A stretch of 64,000 nt of DNA from Argopecten irradians. Its lineage: Eukaryota; Mollusca; Bivalvia; Pectinida; Pectinidae. Location: contig NC_091141.1 of the NCBI RefSeq assembly GCF_041381155.1, positions 23,766,828 to 23,830,827 of the forward strand, in the 5' to 3' direction. The notes under the pieces are model-generated. The model was not told the origin of the DNA. It was given only the letters and a program-made list of their open reading frames with translations, and did no database searches. This document shows, piece after piece, positions 13,143-23,976 of this stretch; within the stretch, counting starts at the first letter, position 1, and every line of letters begins with the position of its first letter. A program made the position numbers and the translations under genes.

Positions 13143-13930
13143 GAAGTGGTTCTGGAATTATATTTACAACGGGACTAGTGGTAGTCGGGCTGAACTTCGA
13201 GAAAAAGCGGGGCATAGCAACTGGAGTCGCCTCATGTGGTGCCGGTGTGGGAGTTTTCATTTTATCGCCAGTTATCCAGATGGTGAGAGACGACTATGGA
13301 AACAGTGGATTCTTCTTTATAATGGCGGGGATCGCTCTTAACATGTCTGTCTGTGGGGCATTGTGCTTCCCCTCTTATCTAGAATATCATAAAGACGAAA
13401 TAAACGTTTCAGACACCAATCTGTCAGTGTCGTTCATAAGTCTACCTAAAAAGACCAGATTTTGTGAAAGAGTAAAAGTTTTTACCAGTATACCATTCAT
13501 AATGATATGTTTCAGTCTATTTTCTAGCCATGTAGGAATTTACATGATGTATGTACACCTACCATACTTTTCAATATCATGCGGAACGCCTACATTCCAA
13601 GCGTCCTTTCTAATGACTGTAACTTGGATAATGAAATATCGAGGTTCCTCATAGGTCTCGCTGGAAATACAGAAAACATATCCAACTCCATTCTATACTT
13701 CGGAACGTTCGCTCTTCTTGGTGTATCGACGTTGCTGTTCCCTTACTATGGTACCAGTTTTGCTGGACAGACAATATATGCTGCCTTTCTGGGGTCCTAT
13801 TCCGGATGCTGTTACGTCTTACTGAACATCATTACACCACATCTGGTAGGGGTTCAGAATTTAGCGACTGCGTTTGGTATAGAGATGGTATTCACTGGTG
13901 TCGGCACCCTGATTGGACCTCCATTAGCTG
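13143..13930 (+). CDS. SLC16-like transporter, large exon for helices 4-10, with one frame slip
   Basis: After acceptor TTATCAG the exon completes the glycine turn (GSGSGIIFTTGLVVVGLNFE) and continues KKRGIATGVASCGAGVGVFI. This is the conserved SLC16 loop and helix 5 (FEKRRALATGIAxSGSGVGTF in the family). Then come a helix near SGFFFIMAGIALNMSVCGAL, a short hydrophilic central loop (KDEINVSDTNLS), and helices 7-10, including FASxLLG-like, TPHLVGVQNLATAFGIE and GTLIGPPLAG. The reading frame changes near 13630, between FLMTVTW and NEISRFLIGLAGN: one base seems to be missing. Both halves align with the family, so this is either an assembly indel or a recent lesion. The donor G|GTAAAT is in phase 1. 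Confidence 0.8.
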
Positions 13931-13959
13931 GTAAATATTATATATAGAGATTCCCCAAC

Positions 13960-14390
13960 AAGTAACGGTTGTTTATCAAACTCGAGTTAGTTAATTTTCA
14001 ATTTTTTAAAAGACACGAGCTTTAGCGAGTGTCTTTGGGAAATTTGAAAATTAACTAACGAGAGTTTAGATAAAGATGATTAACAACAGTCACGCGTTGT
14101 GAAACTTATTTATCCCATAACTTTAACTCAGTATTTATACCGTGGTGATCATTCAGGGAAACTTATCACCATGCAACGTGTAATGATATCTTTCCGCCAT
14201 AAACTATAGTGCCTTGATAGTGAACTAATATTCTATTGTTTAATACTTTCAATAAGCTTCTACCTGAATACAGTAAATACACTGGAGTGTGTAAACAAAA
14301 ATGATAACCAATTGCTATGGAATTTATCACATGGTTTTTCCATTGTGAAACATGCATAGTTATGAGATAAGTACCGTTTCCCTCATAACT
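13960..14390. repeat. Dispersed repeat, copy A (partner at about 43185-43650)
   Basis: The segment begins with an inverted motif (AACTCGAGTTAGTTAATTTT .. AAAATTAACTAACGAGAGTT). It shares many ordered words with 43185-43650: GAGTTTAGATAA, ATATCTTTCCGC, GTGTGTAAA, CTATGGAATTTAT and AAACATGC.TAGTTATG. It is non-coding and probably an old non-autonomous transposon. Confidence 0.6.
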
Positions 14391-14656
14391 ACAGGTGTAA
14401 TACTGACTGGTCTAATGCAATACGTTCATGTTGCCTGCAACCGTATTGTATAGACACGTGCCCATTGTTTATCAGAGACTGGTCTGATGTTACTTAAAAT
14501 GATACAAGCATGATTTGCTTCGGAAATATTATACAGTACAAGTTTTCATATATAGAGAATTGAGTTACATTCACAGTTTTTATAACTTATTAGGATATCA
14601 AAGTTTTAGTAAAACTGCAATAAAAGGTCGAGGTATGAGAGAAATATACTCTTTCA

Positions 14657-14784
14657 CATGTGGATATGAAGAATAAAGATATCCTACTCTCGGAATCACA
14701 AAATGTTGTAAACCCCAGACAAGCCTCCTGTTTGACATTTTGTAACCATCAGGTGGAATATCCCTATTCTTCATATCCACATAT
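14657..14784. repeat. Imperfect 128-bp hairpin
   Basis: ATGTGGATATGAAGAATA at the left matches the inverse TATTCTTCATATCCACAT at the right. An inner pair CACAAAATGT / ACATTTTGT extends the stem. The size and symmetry suggest a small foldback MITE in the transporter intron. Confidence 0.55.
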
Positions 14785-14956
14785 CAAAGCAGAGCTCAAA
14801 AATAATGCTTTTTACTTGTTATTTGCAAGTAGATGTAACCGAATAGCAAGTGGGAAAACATGCACTTGCTGTTTTAGCAAGTGGTTTTCATCAGGGAACA
14901 CTGTAGCAATGACATAATGATTGTGAATATATTGATTTTATTGGAAAACATGGTGT

Positions 14957-15407
14957 CACCGTATACCATTTTAGCAAGTTCAAATTTAGAGCACTGGCTG
15001 TTTTAGTAAGTGACATAAAATATATATTTCGAGACCAGAAAAGAGTATTTTAATACATGTATACTACTATAGGAGGTGGTTATCAACATGTGCAATATAT
15101 GTCCTGTGTAAAACAGTTAACATTTCTCCAGCTTGGAATCTGATCTGGTGAATTGTTTGTTAATGCCCTGCCAAACTATGGCACCGTATACCATTTTAGC
15201 AAGTTCAAATTTAGAGCACTGGCTGTTTTAGTAAGTGACATAAAATATATATTTCGAGACCAGAAAAGAGTATTTTAATACATGTATACTACTATAGGAG
15301 GTGGTTATCAACATGTGCAATATATGTCCTGTGTAAAACAGTTAACATTTCTCCAGCATGGAATCTGATCTGGTGATTTTGTTTGTTAATGCCCTGCCAA
15401 ACTATGG
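14957..15407. repeat. Recent 225-bp tandem duplication
   Basis: Two adjacent copies (14957-15181 and 15182-15407) differ at only a few positions near their 3' ends. Both start CACCGTATACCATTTTAGCA and end GCCCTGCCAAACTATGG. No coding content is seen. The copy lies in the intron between the large transporter exon and the following short exon. Confidence 0.9.
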
Positions 15408-15632
15408 CCGTAAAACGACTGAATCCGTTGCTTCTGTGCTATATGAGATGTCCATGCCAGTTATAAGACTAGGTGTATTATATCAACAACCAAACTGTAA
15501 CCTGTAATTAATGTAGTGAAACACGTAATCCCTATTGTAAATAAAATAACGATTCCATGTTATTGTCTACCATTGATTTACCCCTTCTACATTCCAGCAG
15601 AAAAATGTGAAATCGTTAAATTATTCTTTTAG

Positions 15633-15683
15633 GTTTTATAGTCGACTCCGGTGGGACCTATGGGACCTCCTTCAGTGTGGCGG
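15633..15683 (+). CDS. SLC16-like transporter, short exon between helices 10 and 12
   Basis: The sequence TTTTAG|GT..G|GTAAGT encodes G-FIVDSGGTYGTSFSVAG. This matches the family segment PLAGxxxDxTGxYxxSFxVAG exactly where the previous exon stops (PLA, phase 1). The 51-bp exon keeps phase 1 at both ends. It is too short to appear as an open reading frame but is strongly supported by family alignment and by both splice sites. Confidence 0.8.
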
Positions 15684-15870
15684 GTAAGTACAGTTTTGTA
15701 TAGTGGAGGGTTCAATTTCGAAATCCCGAATATTGTTCTGACAAAACTATATTAAAATGTTAATAGGATTAGACATCAGTCTAGTCAATTTTAGTACTTA
15801 CCTGATATTGGTAGTACAAACTAACAAAACAAACATGAACCATATTCATGTACATGGTAACTTACTAGGT

Positions 15871-16855
15871 TTATGAAGATATGTAGAGGTAACTCCTAGG
15901 TGAAGAAATATATTAGTATTATTCCTATTCATTGTAATTATTTAAATCATCATCTATTTTCGAAAGATTTGATGTGTTTACCAAATTTGTAGTGATGTGA
16001 TTCTAAATATAGTTCGTGGTATGTTTAGTCACCGCAGCAGGCTTCTGAAGGGTTGTTTTTTTATTGGCGGAATATCATTAGCTTCGCTATATCAAGTTTA
16101 TTAATTCCTGCTCCAATTTAAATACCCGCGTATGATATCTAACATTTGACCTTTGCTTTTGTTTAAATTGTTCAAGACGTGATGATAAGTGAACAAGTAA
16201 AGACAAGCTTATATCTGTTGTTACTCTACAAAACTACCCAACTCGTTTTATGTTCATATTATACAAATTAATGTATGTACCTTTAAATTAGTAGTATTAT
16301 CCGAGCTCTTCGAGTTTTCCGAATTCGAATTATCAGAGTTCTTCAAACAAAGATAAATGAGGGAATTCGGCCGGGACCGACAAAGTACTTCGTATTAAGC
16401 CGGGTTTGTCGAATTATCCGAGTTCGTATCTACCAAGTTCCACTTCCATTAATTTGTATAATATGAACATAAAACGAGTTGGGTAGTTTTGTAGAGTAAC
16501 AACAGATATAAGCTTGTCTTTACTTGTTCACTTATCATCACGTCTTGAACAATTTAAACAAAAGCAAAGGTCAAATGTTAGATATCATACGCGGGTATTT
16601 AAATTGGAGCAGGAATTAATAAACTTGATATAGCGAAGCTAATGATATTCCGCCAATAAAAAAACAACCCTTCAGAAGCCTGCTGCGGTGACTAAACATA
16701 CCACGAACTATATTTAGAATCACATCACTACAAATTTGGTAAACACATCAAATCTTTCGAAAATAGATGATGATTTAAATAATTAGGGTCAATGAATAGG
16801 AATAATACTAATATATATTTCTTCACCTAGGAGTTACCTCTACATATCTTCATAA
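15871..16855. repeat. Large palindrome (foldback) with ~405-bp arms
   Basis: Left arm 15871-16273 and right arm 16447-16855 are inverse copies around a 173-bp spacer. By eye the arms differ only by a TA-dinucleotide length change and a few bases near the outer end; the inner 330 bp or so are identical. There is no open frame. It lies in a transporter intron. It could be a foldback transposon or a recent inverted duplication. Confidence 0.95.
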
Positions 16856-18480
16856 TGTATATGTCCTAAAATTGGTGAATTCAATCTAGAGAATTATATG
16901 TAGGCTTCGCATTTGCATTAAGAAATTCCCCAAAATGGGTTTGAGATTAATGATTTAGAGGGTATCCGAATGTGCGTCTAAGATGGAAAAACTCAATTCT
17001 GTAGCAGCAGAAATTGATAGCCGCGGTACGAGGTAAGATTGCTCAAAAGTTTAATAATATACCTATGTCGAAATAGGCTCAGTTCCGCTATCACGACAGT
17101 GATGCTTGGTTTTAAACTGTATTCAAGAAAAAAATTTCTAGTACAGTAGAGTTTGGGTTGAAAATGCCAATTTTTTGCAATTTTTCAAAGAAAAAAAATT
17201 GGTTACCATGGTTTTTACAGGCTCACAAAACAACAAAATGCAGACCTCTCCAAAAAATAAACTCTGCATGACAATTGCAATATGTTGTGTAGATTAAAAA
17301 TATATATACTTTTATATAGGTGTTATATAAGGTTAAAAAGATGTGTGTACATGATTAAAGCCTGCACATTATTTTGCTGAATTTTTCAAATCTATTGTAC
17401 ACTGCTACCAAACATATCGAGGTTCTCTAGTGCCTATGCTAAAATCTGGGTAACCTACACGTTTGGCAAATTACAAGCGTCTGAACGAGTAAACACTCAA
17501 GGTCACTACGGAAAGAAGACCGGTGATCAGGTGAGGAAAAGATAGGTTATTTTACGTTTATTTTTAACTGTTTTACTAATATTTTATGCTGATGTTTACA
17601 TTGGAGAATAATTAGAAAAATAATAATTCAAAGATTCAATCCTAAAGTTCGTTTGCAGGACAAATCGGGCATCGTTTGTTGTCAGCCATGCCACTGACCT
17701 GGCACTGTTGGGCTCGTTGTCCAACGTCAGAATAATCTCAATTTTCTTGTTTCATTTGCTTTGAGCTTTCAATATCGTTTAAGGATGTGCTCACCCGAAG
17801 TTTGGATGTTATTTATAAATTTCAATTTGACAAAAATATTTAACTACGAGAAGATAATTTTCCATTTGAAGTGGATTTACACTGAACGACACGCCTGTCC
17901 TTTCAGTATCACGTATCCACAATTTTAAGCTAGTATCACCCAGTTATGTAACATTGCTTTATACATTGTACAATGCCCACGGAAATGTTTTTGTGCATTA
18001 CTAATAACTAGTGTGTAGGGAATCCGAAAGTAATATGATTTCGACATACATGTATACACCACTTATCAAATTGTTAAATTAGAAATAGAGGACAAGTCAC
18101 AATGGTGTCCAACAATGTCATTTTAACTTGGGCCAGTTCTCAATCTAATTAAAACGGAGATTTAAATAGTAGGTATAAGAAGGTAGCTCATAGCCTTACT
18201 TAACGACGCCCGCAGCGGAAGCTATCCCAGAGTGCATCGCGTGTCTAAATTACAGTCGAGTACAGTCTAACGACGCCATATTGAAACTACGCTTCGTCCG
18301 ATGAAGCGATCTAGGCTATAATTCAGGAGATGAACAGAAAAAAACCCCAAATAGCTTAAAGTTTGCTCTTTATTGAAAATGTAATTTATTTGAATAATCC
18401 ATCACATTTTCATAATTGTAGAGGTGTTACACTAAATAAACGTAATGTTAACTGTGAATGTCCTCATCCCGACATGATTA
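16856..18480. other. Intron sequence of the transporter gene
   Basis: No supported exon. A stretch at about 17461-17530 ends with a donor-like CAG|GTGAGG and has an open frame, but no acceptor or family match supports it. The rest is AT-rich and featureless. Confidence 0.4.
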
Positions 18481-18483
18481 CTT

Positions 18484-18960
18484 CCTCGATCGGTACAATC
18501 GATCGCCCCGTGAAATATTAATATAATAAAACCCACATACTCTGAATTCAATAATTGACCGATTTCCATTTAGTTTTCAAATATTTGTTGCTTGGTAAAT
18601 TTTAAATGTTAATATATTAAATTGATCTAATTTGAACATATTGAACCTTTTGAATTTTTCGGAGGTAAAACTGTACACATATCATCGAAGCTACCCTAAA
18701 TTTATAATGGCGACGATACTGTTCCGATAGGGTCGTGAAAGGTAGCACAATTAAAACCACGTACTCTGAATTCAATAATTGACTGATTTCCATTAAGTTT
18801 TCAAATATTAATTTTCTATTGGTTGAGTTTGTACATATGGAAACTTTAAAAGCTCAAGTACAAGTGTTAACAAATTATCGATGGTAGCCAACATACATGT
18901 ATCATGGCGAAGAGATACAGTGTCGATCGAGCTGTGATAGCATAATTTGATATCTAATTA
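18484..18960. repeat. Diverged tandem duplication, about 245 bp x 2
   Basis: The words CGTACTCTGAATTCAATAAT, TGACTGATTTCCATT and TTTTCAAATATT occur near 18540 and again near 18762. They are followed in both copies by similar TATC..GAAG..TACAGT segments and GTCGATCGA-like ends. The copies are clearly older than the 225-bp duplication at 14957. Confidence 0.6.
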
Positions 18961-18991
18961 ACGGAAAGTGATTTGCAACTGCTATGTACAG

Positions 18992-19071
18992 GTGTCATAC
19001 TGTCATCAGGTGAACCGTCGGCCAGAACACCTGGCCACCGCCCCAGGTCATCGCCTCACTTAACTCAATAG
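18992..19071 (+). CDS. Possible last exon of the SLC16-like transporter
   Basis: After acceptor TATGTACAG, phase 1 continues from the previous exon to give VAG-VILSSGEPSARTPGHRPR and a stop at 19069-19071. The first residues fit the start of helix 12 in the family, but the rest is a short polar Arg/Pro-rich tail with no twelfth helix. An AATAAA-like signal follows at about 19198. Either this is a divergent or truncated C-terminus, or the match is chance and the true exon lies elsewhere. Confidence 0.35.
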
Positions 19072-19214
19072 GGGTCCATTTACCTGTGTCTGAGTCTTGA
19101 AGGCTATACATTAAGTTTGTAAAATAGATAATATTTTTCTATTTTTTATCTTAATTTTCCCAAACAGCTTTATTTATAATGCATAGAACCATATTGAAAT
19201 AAAAGTCAATTTTA

Positions 19215-19572
19215 AAGATGCTCCACCGCCGACAGAGCATAAATGATATTTATCATTTGAACAATAATCGGTGTTTAATCGTGTATATATATGTCTAATT
19301 AAACAAAAAAATATTTTAAATAATTTATTTTGCCTTTGTTGCATGCGCAATTAGTACTTCATTCTATATAGAATATAGTGCCAGAATTTTTTCGGGATGC
19401 AATTAATTATTTTTTATATTTTTAACTACGAAGCAAAATTAGAAGCTCAAACTTTTCAATGGTGGTAATGGTGTAAAGTAAGTAACTTTTTGTAACTGAA
19501 GAAAAATACCAAATCGCCTGCTCCTGTTTTTGATAGTGAAAAAAATACCATTTGTCAGCGGTGGAGCATCTT
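19215..19572 (-). mobile_element. MITE copy 2 (TIR AAGATGCTCCACCGC), reverse orientation
   Basis: About 358 bp with clean TIRs (AAGATGCTCCACCGCCGACA and its inverse) and TA on both sides. The interior matches the copies at 12749 and 24548 in reverse orientation (for example AATTAATTGCATCCCGAAAA inverted). Non-coding. Confidence 0.85.
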
Positions 19573-19949
19573 TAAGTGAAATGTAAATATTCCGCTTCAC
19601 CAGAGATTTGAATATAATTTATTTAACTATCCTACTTTACCAAGCAATTTTTTTTACTAAAGCCGAATTGAATTTCCAGGTTTTAATTCATTTAATTTAT
19701 ATGTGTCGTATTTTTCATTCTAACAAATCAAGAAAAGCTTTTATAATATGTCATTAATCACCAAAATTTACTAACATTATGATCATTACTTACAGAATTT
19801 TCAATACATAGGTATTAATTTTACAATTTTTCATAAAAACACAACATGTAAAATATATATACATGCATGAGATGAGCGTCTCTAATATATAATGTAATAG
19901 TAAAAAAGTTATCAGATACTTTTCGATGTTTATTGGTTTGTAGTCAAAT

Positions 19950-20100
19950 ATGCCGTACACAGCTTCACGGGCTAACACTATGATAACTCGCCTCCAGCTA
20001 TTAGTGCGCAGACGCACGACTTGGTCTCGCGGTAACCGTTCATCCGTTTACGATAACAATAGGTGTGTACGTGATATCGCGAGAACAGCCTTAGTTACTT
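19950..20100. promoter_or_regulatory. CpG-rich patch with TCTCGCGAGA-like motifs, possible promoter
   Basis: An island of CG dinucleotides in AT-rich DNA carries TCTCGCG at 20025-20031 and TATCGCGAGA at 20075-20084. TCTCGCGAGA is a known core promoter element of housekeeping genes, including mitochondrial ones. UQCRB begins 3.6 kb downstream behind an acceptor-like site and so needs an upstream leader exon. The link is inference. Confidence 0.25.
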
Positions 20101-20125
20101 ATCCCAATACTATTTAAATCTCTGA

Positions 20126-20460
20126 TTAAAATTAGACTTGTAATTCTGCTCCACTATATATATATATGATGCTCTATGTTACACTCCAATATTTGTACAA
20201 AGATCTAACAACTCCCTGTTCGAGGTCACCTCAGCGTGACCCCTGGCCTAGAATTAACATATCTGGACATATATATACTATAGCCACTTACACTTTTGAG
20301 AGATTCATTCACATCAAAGATTTCAGAAGTGACACTACTCTGATTGGCTAAGCATATAGGGGTCATGCTGAGGTGAACCTGAACAGGGAGTTGTTAGATT
20401 TTCAATTGAAGTCAGTGTAACATAAAGTGTCGTAGTGGAATTACAAGTCTAATTTTAATT
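20126..20460. mobile_element. Palindromic MITE, ~330 bp, TTAA at both ends
   Basis: The left end AATTAGACTTGTAATTC is repeated in inverse at the right, with TTAA flanking each side. A second, inner inverted pair (AACAACTCCCTGTTC and GAACAGGGAGTTGTT; AGGTCACCTCAGC and GCTGAGGTGAAC) makes it foldable over most of its length. Non-coding. Confidence 0.75.
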
Positions 20461-20969
20461 GAATTGGGCCAATTCAGTAAGATAAATTTATGAGTCACAA
20501 ATCACGACTTATCTTCTAACCAAAGGAAACAGATTCATGAAGGTTTCAATATATATATTTCATTTAAAACTATGGACTAACATTGGCAAATGCCTCAGTC
20601 AGTCTTACTCTTTTGCATATTCTTGTTGCAATTGCATTGGTTGATCTATACAGATGAAGACCTGAGCAACAGCTAATTAATTAATACAATGTAATCAAGG
20701 GTTCATGGGATCAATTACAGCCCCAATTTTGAAAATTATTTCATGTTTTAGTCACACTATAGTTACACTCTAGAACCTTTTCTGATTTATTTTCTTCTCA
20801 AGATTAGGTAAATTGATCTGTTTCGGGTGGTCAGAAACTAAGAGTTGTGACTCCCTGATCCAACCCACTAAACATCATGTTTAGAGCAGGTAGATTGTCA
20901 GAATTCCTCCCAAATTCTGGTGCACCTGCAGGGTCGCTGTTCATACATGTAAATTGTATTGTTATTTCA
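20461..20969. other. Spacer, nothing recognised
   Basis: AT-rich sequence between the palindromic MITE and the pearl/HINE-like element. No exon or repeat could be supported. Confidence 0.4.
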
Positions 20970-23525
20970 AACAAGAGGCCCAGAGGGCCTGTATCGCTCA
21001 CCTGGTTTGTGTGTAATGCCAAGTAATGTTCTGAATACAGGTTCATTGTTTCTTTTCTGAAGGAATTTTGATATTAACCTCTAAGTCCCCTATTGGGCCC
21101 CACCCCTCCTGCCCCCAGGGGGTCAGAGCCAATGGTTCTGTTCTCCTTCCCCCAAGGATGTTTATGGCCAAATTTGGTCACAATCCAAGCAAAACTCTAG
21201 GACAAGTAGCGATTTATAGGATTTACCTTTATTTCCCTATTGGGCCACACCCATCCTGCCCCCGGGGGGCCAGAGCCAAAATTTACACAAGTTCTGTTCC
21301 CCTTCCCCCAAGGATGTTTGTTGCCAAATTTGGTTACATTCCATGCAGAAATCTATGACTAGTAGCGATTTAAAGGATTTACCTCTATTTCCTCTATTGG
21401 GCCCCACCTCTCCTGCCCCCAGGGTAACAGAGCAAAAATTTATACAAGTTCTGTTCCCCTTCCCCAAAGGATGTTTGTGGCCAAATTTAGTTACAATCCA
21501 TGCAGAACTCTAGGACAAGTAGCGATTAATAGAATTTACCTCTATTTCCCCTATTGGGCCCTGCCCCTCCTGCCTCCGGGGGACCAGAGGCAAAATTTAT
21601 ACAAGTTCTGATCCCCTTCCCCCAAGGATGTTTGTGGCCAAATATTGGTTACATTCCATTCAGAACTCTATGACTAGTAGCAATTTAAAGAATTTACCTC
21701 TATTTCCCCTATTGGGCCCCGCCCCTCCTGGCCCCGGGGGGTCAGAGCCAAAATTTATACAAGTTCTGTTCCCCTTCCCCCAAGGATGTTTGTGGCTAAT
21801 TTTGGTTACAATCTATGCAGAACTCTAGGACAAGTAGCGATTTAGTGAATTTACCACTATTTTCCCTATTGGGCCCCGCCCCTCCTGCCCCCAGGGGGTC
21901 AGAGCCAAAATTTATACAAGTTCTGTTCCCCCTCCCCCAAGAATGTTTGTGGCTAATTTTGGTTACAATCCATGCAGAACTCTAGGACTAGTAGCGATTT
22001 AAAGAATTAACCTCTATTTCCTCTATTGGGCCCCGCCCATCCTGCCCCCGGGGGTCAGAGCCAAAATTTATACAAGTTCTGTTCCCCCTCCCCCAAGGAT
22101 GTTTGTGGCCAAATTTGGATACATTCCATGCAGAACTCTAGGACAAGTAGCGATTTAAAGGATTTACCTCTATTTCCCCTATTGGGCCCCGCCCCTCCTG
22201 GCCCCGGGGGGTCAGAGCCAAAATTTATACAAGTTCTGTTTCGCTTCCAAAAAGGATGTTTGTGGCCAAATTTGGTTACAATTCATGTAGAACTCTATGA
22301 CTAGTAGCGATTTATAGGATTTACCTCTATTTCCCCTATTGGGCCCCGCCCCACTTGCCCCTGGGGGATCAGAGCCAAAATTTATACAAGTTCTGTTTCC
22401 CTTCCCCCAAGGATGTTTGTGGCTAATTTTGTTTACAATCCATGCAGAACTCTAGGACAAGTAGCGATTTAAAGAATTTACCTCCATTTTCCCTATTGGG
22501 CCCCGCCCCTCCTGCCCCAGCGGGGTCAGAGCCAAAATTTATACAAGTTATGTTCCGCTTCCAAAAAGGATGTTTGTGGCCAAATTTGGTTACAATTCAT
22601 GTAGAACTCTATGACTAGTAGCGATTTAAAGGATTTACCTCTATTTCCCCTATTGGGCCCCGCCCCTCCTGCCCCGGGGGACCAGAGCCAAAATTTATAC
22701 AAGTTCTGATCCCCTTCCCCCAAGGATGTTTGTGGCCAAATTTGGTAAACTTCCATTCAGAACTCTATGACTAGTAGCGATTTAAAGGATTTACCTCTAT
22801 TTCCCCTATTGGGCCCCGCCCCTCCTGCCCCTGGGGGATCAGAGCCAAAATTTATACAAGTTCTGTTCCCCTTCCCCCAAGGATGTTTGTGGCTAATTTT
22901 GGTTACAATCTATGCAGAACTCTAGGACAAGTAGCGATTTAGTGAATTTACCTCTATTTTCCCTATTGGGCCCCGCCCCTCCTGCCCCCAGGGGGTCAGA
23001 GCCAAAATTTATACAAGTTCTGTTCCCCCTCCCCCAAGAATGTTTGTGGCTAATTTTGGTTACAATCCATGCAGAACTCTAGGACAAGTAGCGATTTAAA
23101 GAATTTACCTCTATTTCCCCTATTGAGCCCCGCCCCTCCTGCCCCTGGGGGTTAGAGCCAAAATTTATATAAGTTCTGTTCCCCCTCCCCCAAGGATGTT
23201 TGTGGCCAAATTTGGTTACATTCCATGCAGAACTCTAGGACAAGTAGCGATTTAAAGGATTTACCTCTATTTCCCCTATTGGGCCCCGCCCCTCCTGGCC
23301 CTGGGGGGTTAGAGCCAAAATTTATACAAGTTCTGTTCCCCCTCCCCCAAGGATGCTTGTGGCCAAATTTGGTTACAATCCATGCAGAACTCTATGACTA
23401 GTAGCGATTTAAAGGAAATGTTGACGGACGGACGGACGGACGGACGGACGACGGACGACGGACGACGGACGACGGACGCCGCGCCATGGCATAAGCTCAC
23501 CGGCCCTTCGGGCCAGGTGAGCTAA
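20970..23525 (+). mobile_element. Pearl/HINE-like Helitron-derived non-autonomous element
   Basis: The 5' end has a hairpin (GAGGCCCAGAGGGCCTGT) followed by GCTCACCTGG. The body is about 15 copies of a 157-bp repeat (GGGCCCCGCCCCTCC, then AGAGCCAAAATTTATACAAG, then CAAGGATGTTTGTGGC, then GACAAGTAGCGATTTAAAGG). It ends with an ACGG microsatellite, then a hairpin GGCCCTTCGGGCC, seven bases, and CTAA. A hairpin just before CTRR is the classic Helitron 3' terminus. Bivalve pearl/HINE elements are known to carry 150-160-bp core repeats and an ACGG-type microsatellite. It has no coding capacity; open frames here come from the repeat. It ends about 150 bp upstream of the first UQCRB coding exon. Confidence 0.7.
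23423..23478. repeat. (ACGG)n/(ACGGACG)n microsatellite
   Basis: Perfect GACG/GACGGAC repeats sit between the last 157-bp core unit and the 3' hairpin of the pearl/HINE-like element. Confidence 0.9.
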
Positions 23526-23695
23526 AAATGTAGGAGTTACTTTGATAAATGGTCGTTCAATTCCTGTGATAATTATAAAACAAGACTAAGATTTTTTTTT
23601 ATGTTTCTGCGAGCCTTTAGCTTTAAATGGTAAGATATTAAAAATACTATAATATTTTTTGTTGCCATTCATTGCAGGCTACACAGCTGGTCAAG

Positions 23696-23717
23696 ATGAG
23701 TGCAAAATCAGTTGTCA
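23696..23717 (+). CDS. UQCRB: UQCRB (complex III subunit 7), first coding exon
   Basis: ATGAGTGCAAAATCAGTTGT then CA|GTAAGT encodes MSAKSVV plus one base, and splices in phase to the next exon. Bases AAG before ATG give an acceptable Kozak context. A strong acceptor (CATTCATTGCAG at 23677) lies just upstream, so a separate 5' leader exon is expected but was not identified. UQCRB is the small matrix-side subunit of ubiquinol-cytochrome c reductase that helps hold cytochrome b and takes part in ubiquinone binding. The joined exons give 109 residues before the missing last exon, with an N-terminus about 22 residues longer than in the human protein. Confidence 0.7.
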
Positions 23718-23791
23718 GTAAGTATATTAACTGGTATACATGAATGTATATATATGAACTGTCTAAGATTGGCCATATCCTTTTTCAGCAT

Positions 23792-23976
23792 ATTCCGTCC
23801 TTGCATATTAGAGTTAGCTTCCTTGCGGGTAGGTATCGATTGTTACGTCATTGTTTTGTGAGCACAATTCACATCGCTTTCTCCAAAACGTATGATGTTA
23901 CACTCACGAACACATGACGTCACAATCAATACCTACCTGCAAGTACAGATAACTCTGTAATATGCAAATTCGGAAT
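23792..23976. mobile_element. 185-bp palindromic MITE (GGTAGGTAT..GACGTCA), copy 1
   Basis: The left arm TATTCCG..TTGCATATTAGAGTTA..GCGGGTAGGTATCGATTGTT is mirrored on the right by CAATCAATACCTACC..TAACTCTGTAATATGCAA..CGGAATA. It lies in UQCRB intron 1. A sister copy lies at 41893. Non-coding. Confidence 0.7.

Noticed and set aside
17461-17530. Exon-like stretch ending CAG|GTGAGG with an open frame
   Set aside because: No acceptor, no family match, and it would fall inside the transporter intron. It may be chance.
21068-22756. Open frames with GPAPPGPGGSEPKFIQ-type peptides
   Set aside because: They arise from the 157-bp core repeats of the pearl/HINE-like element, on both strands.
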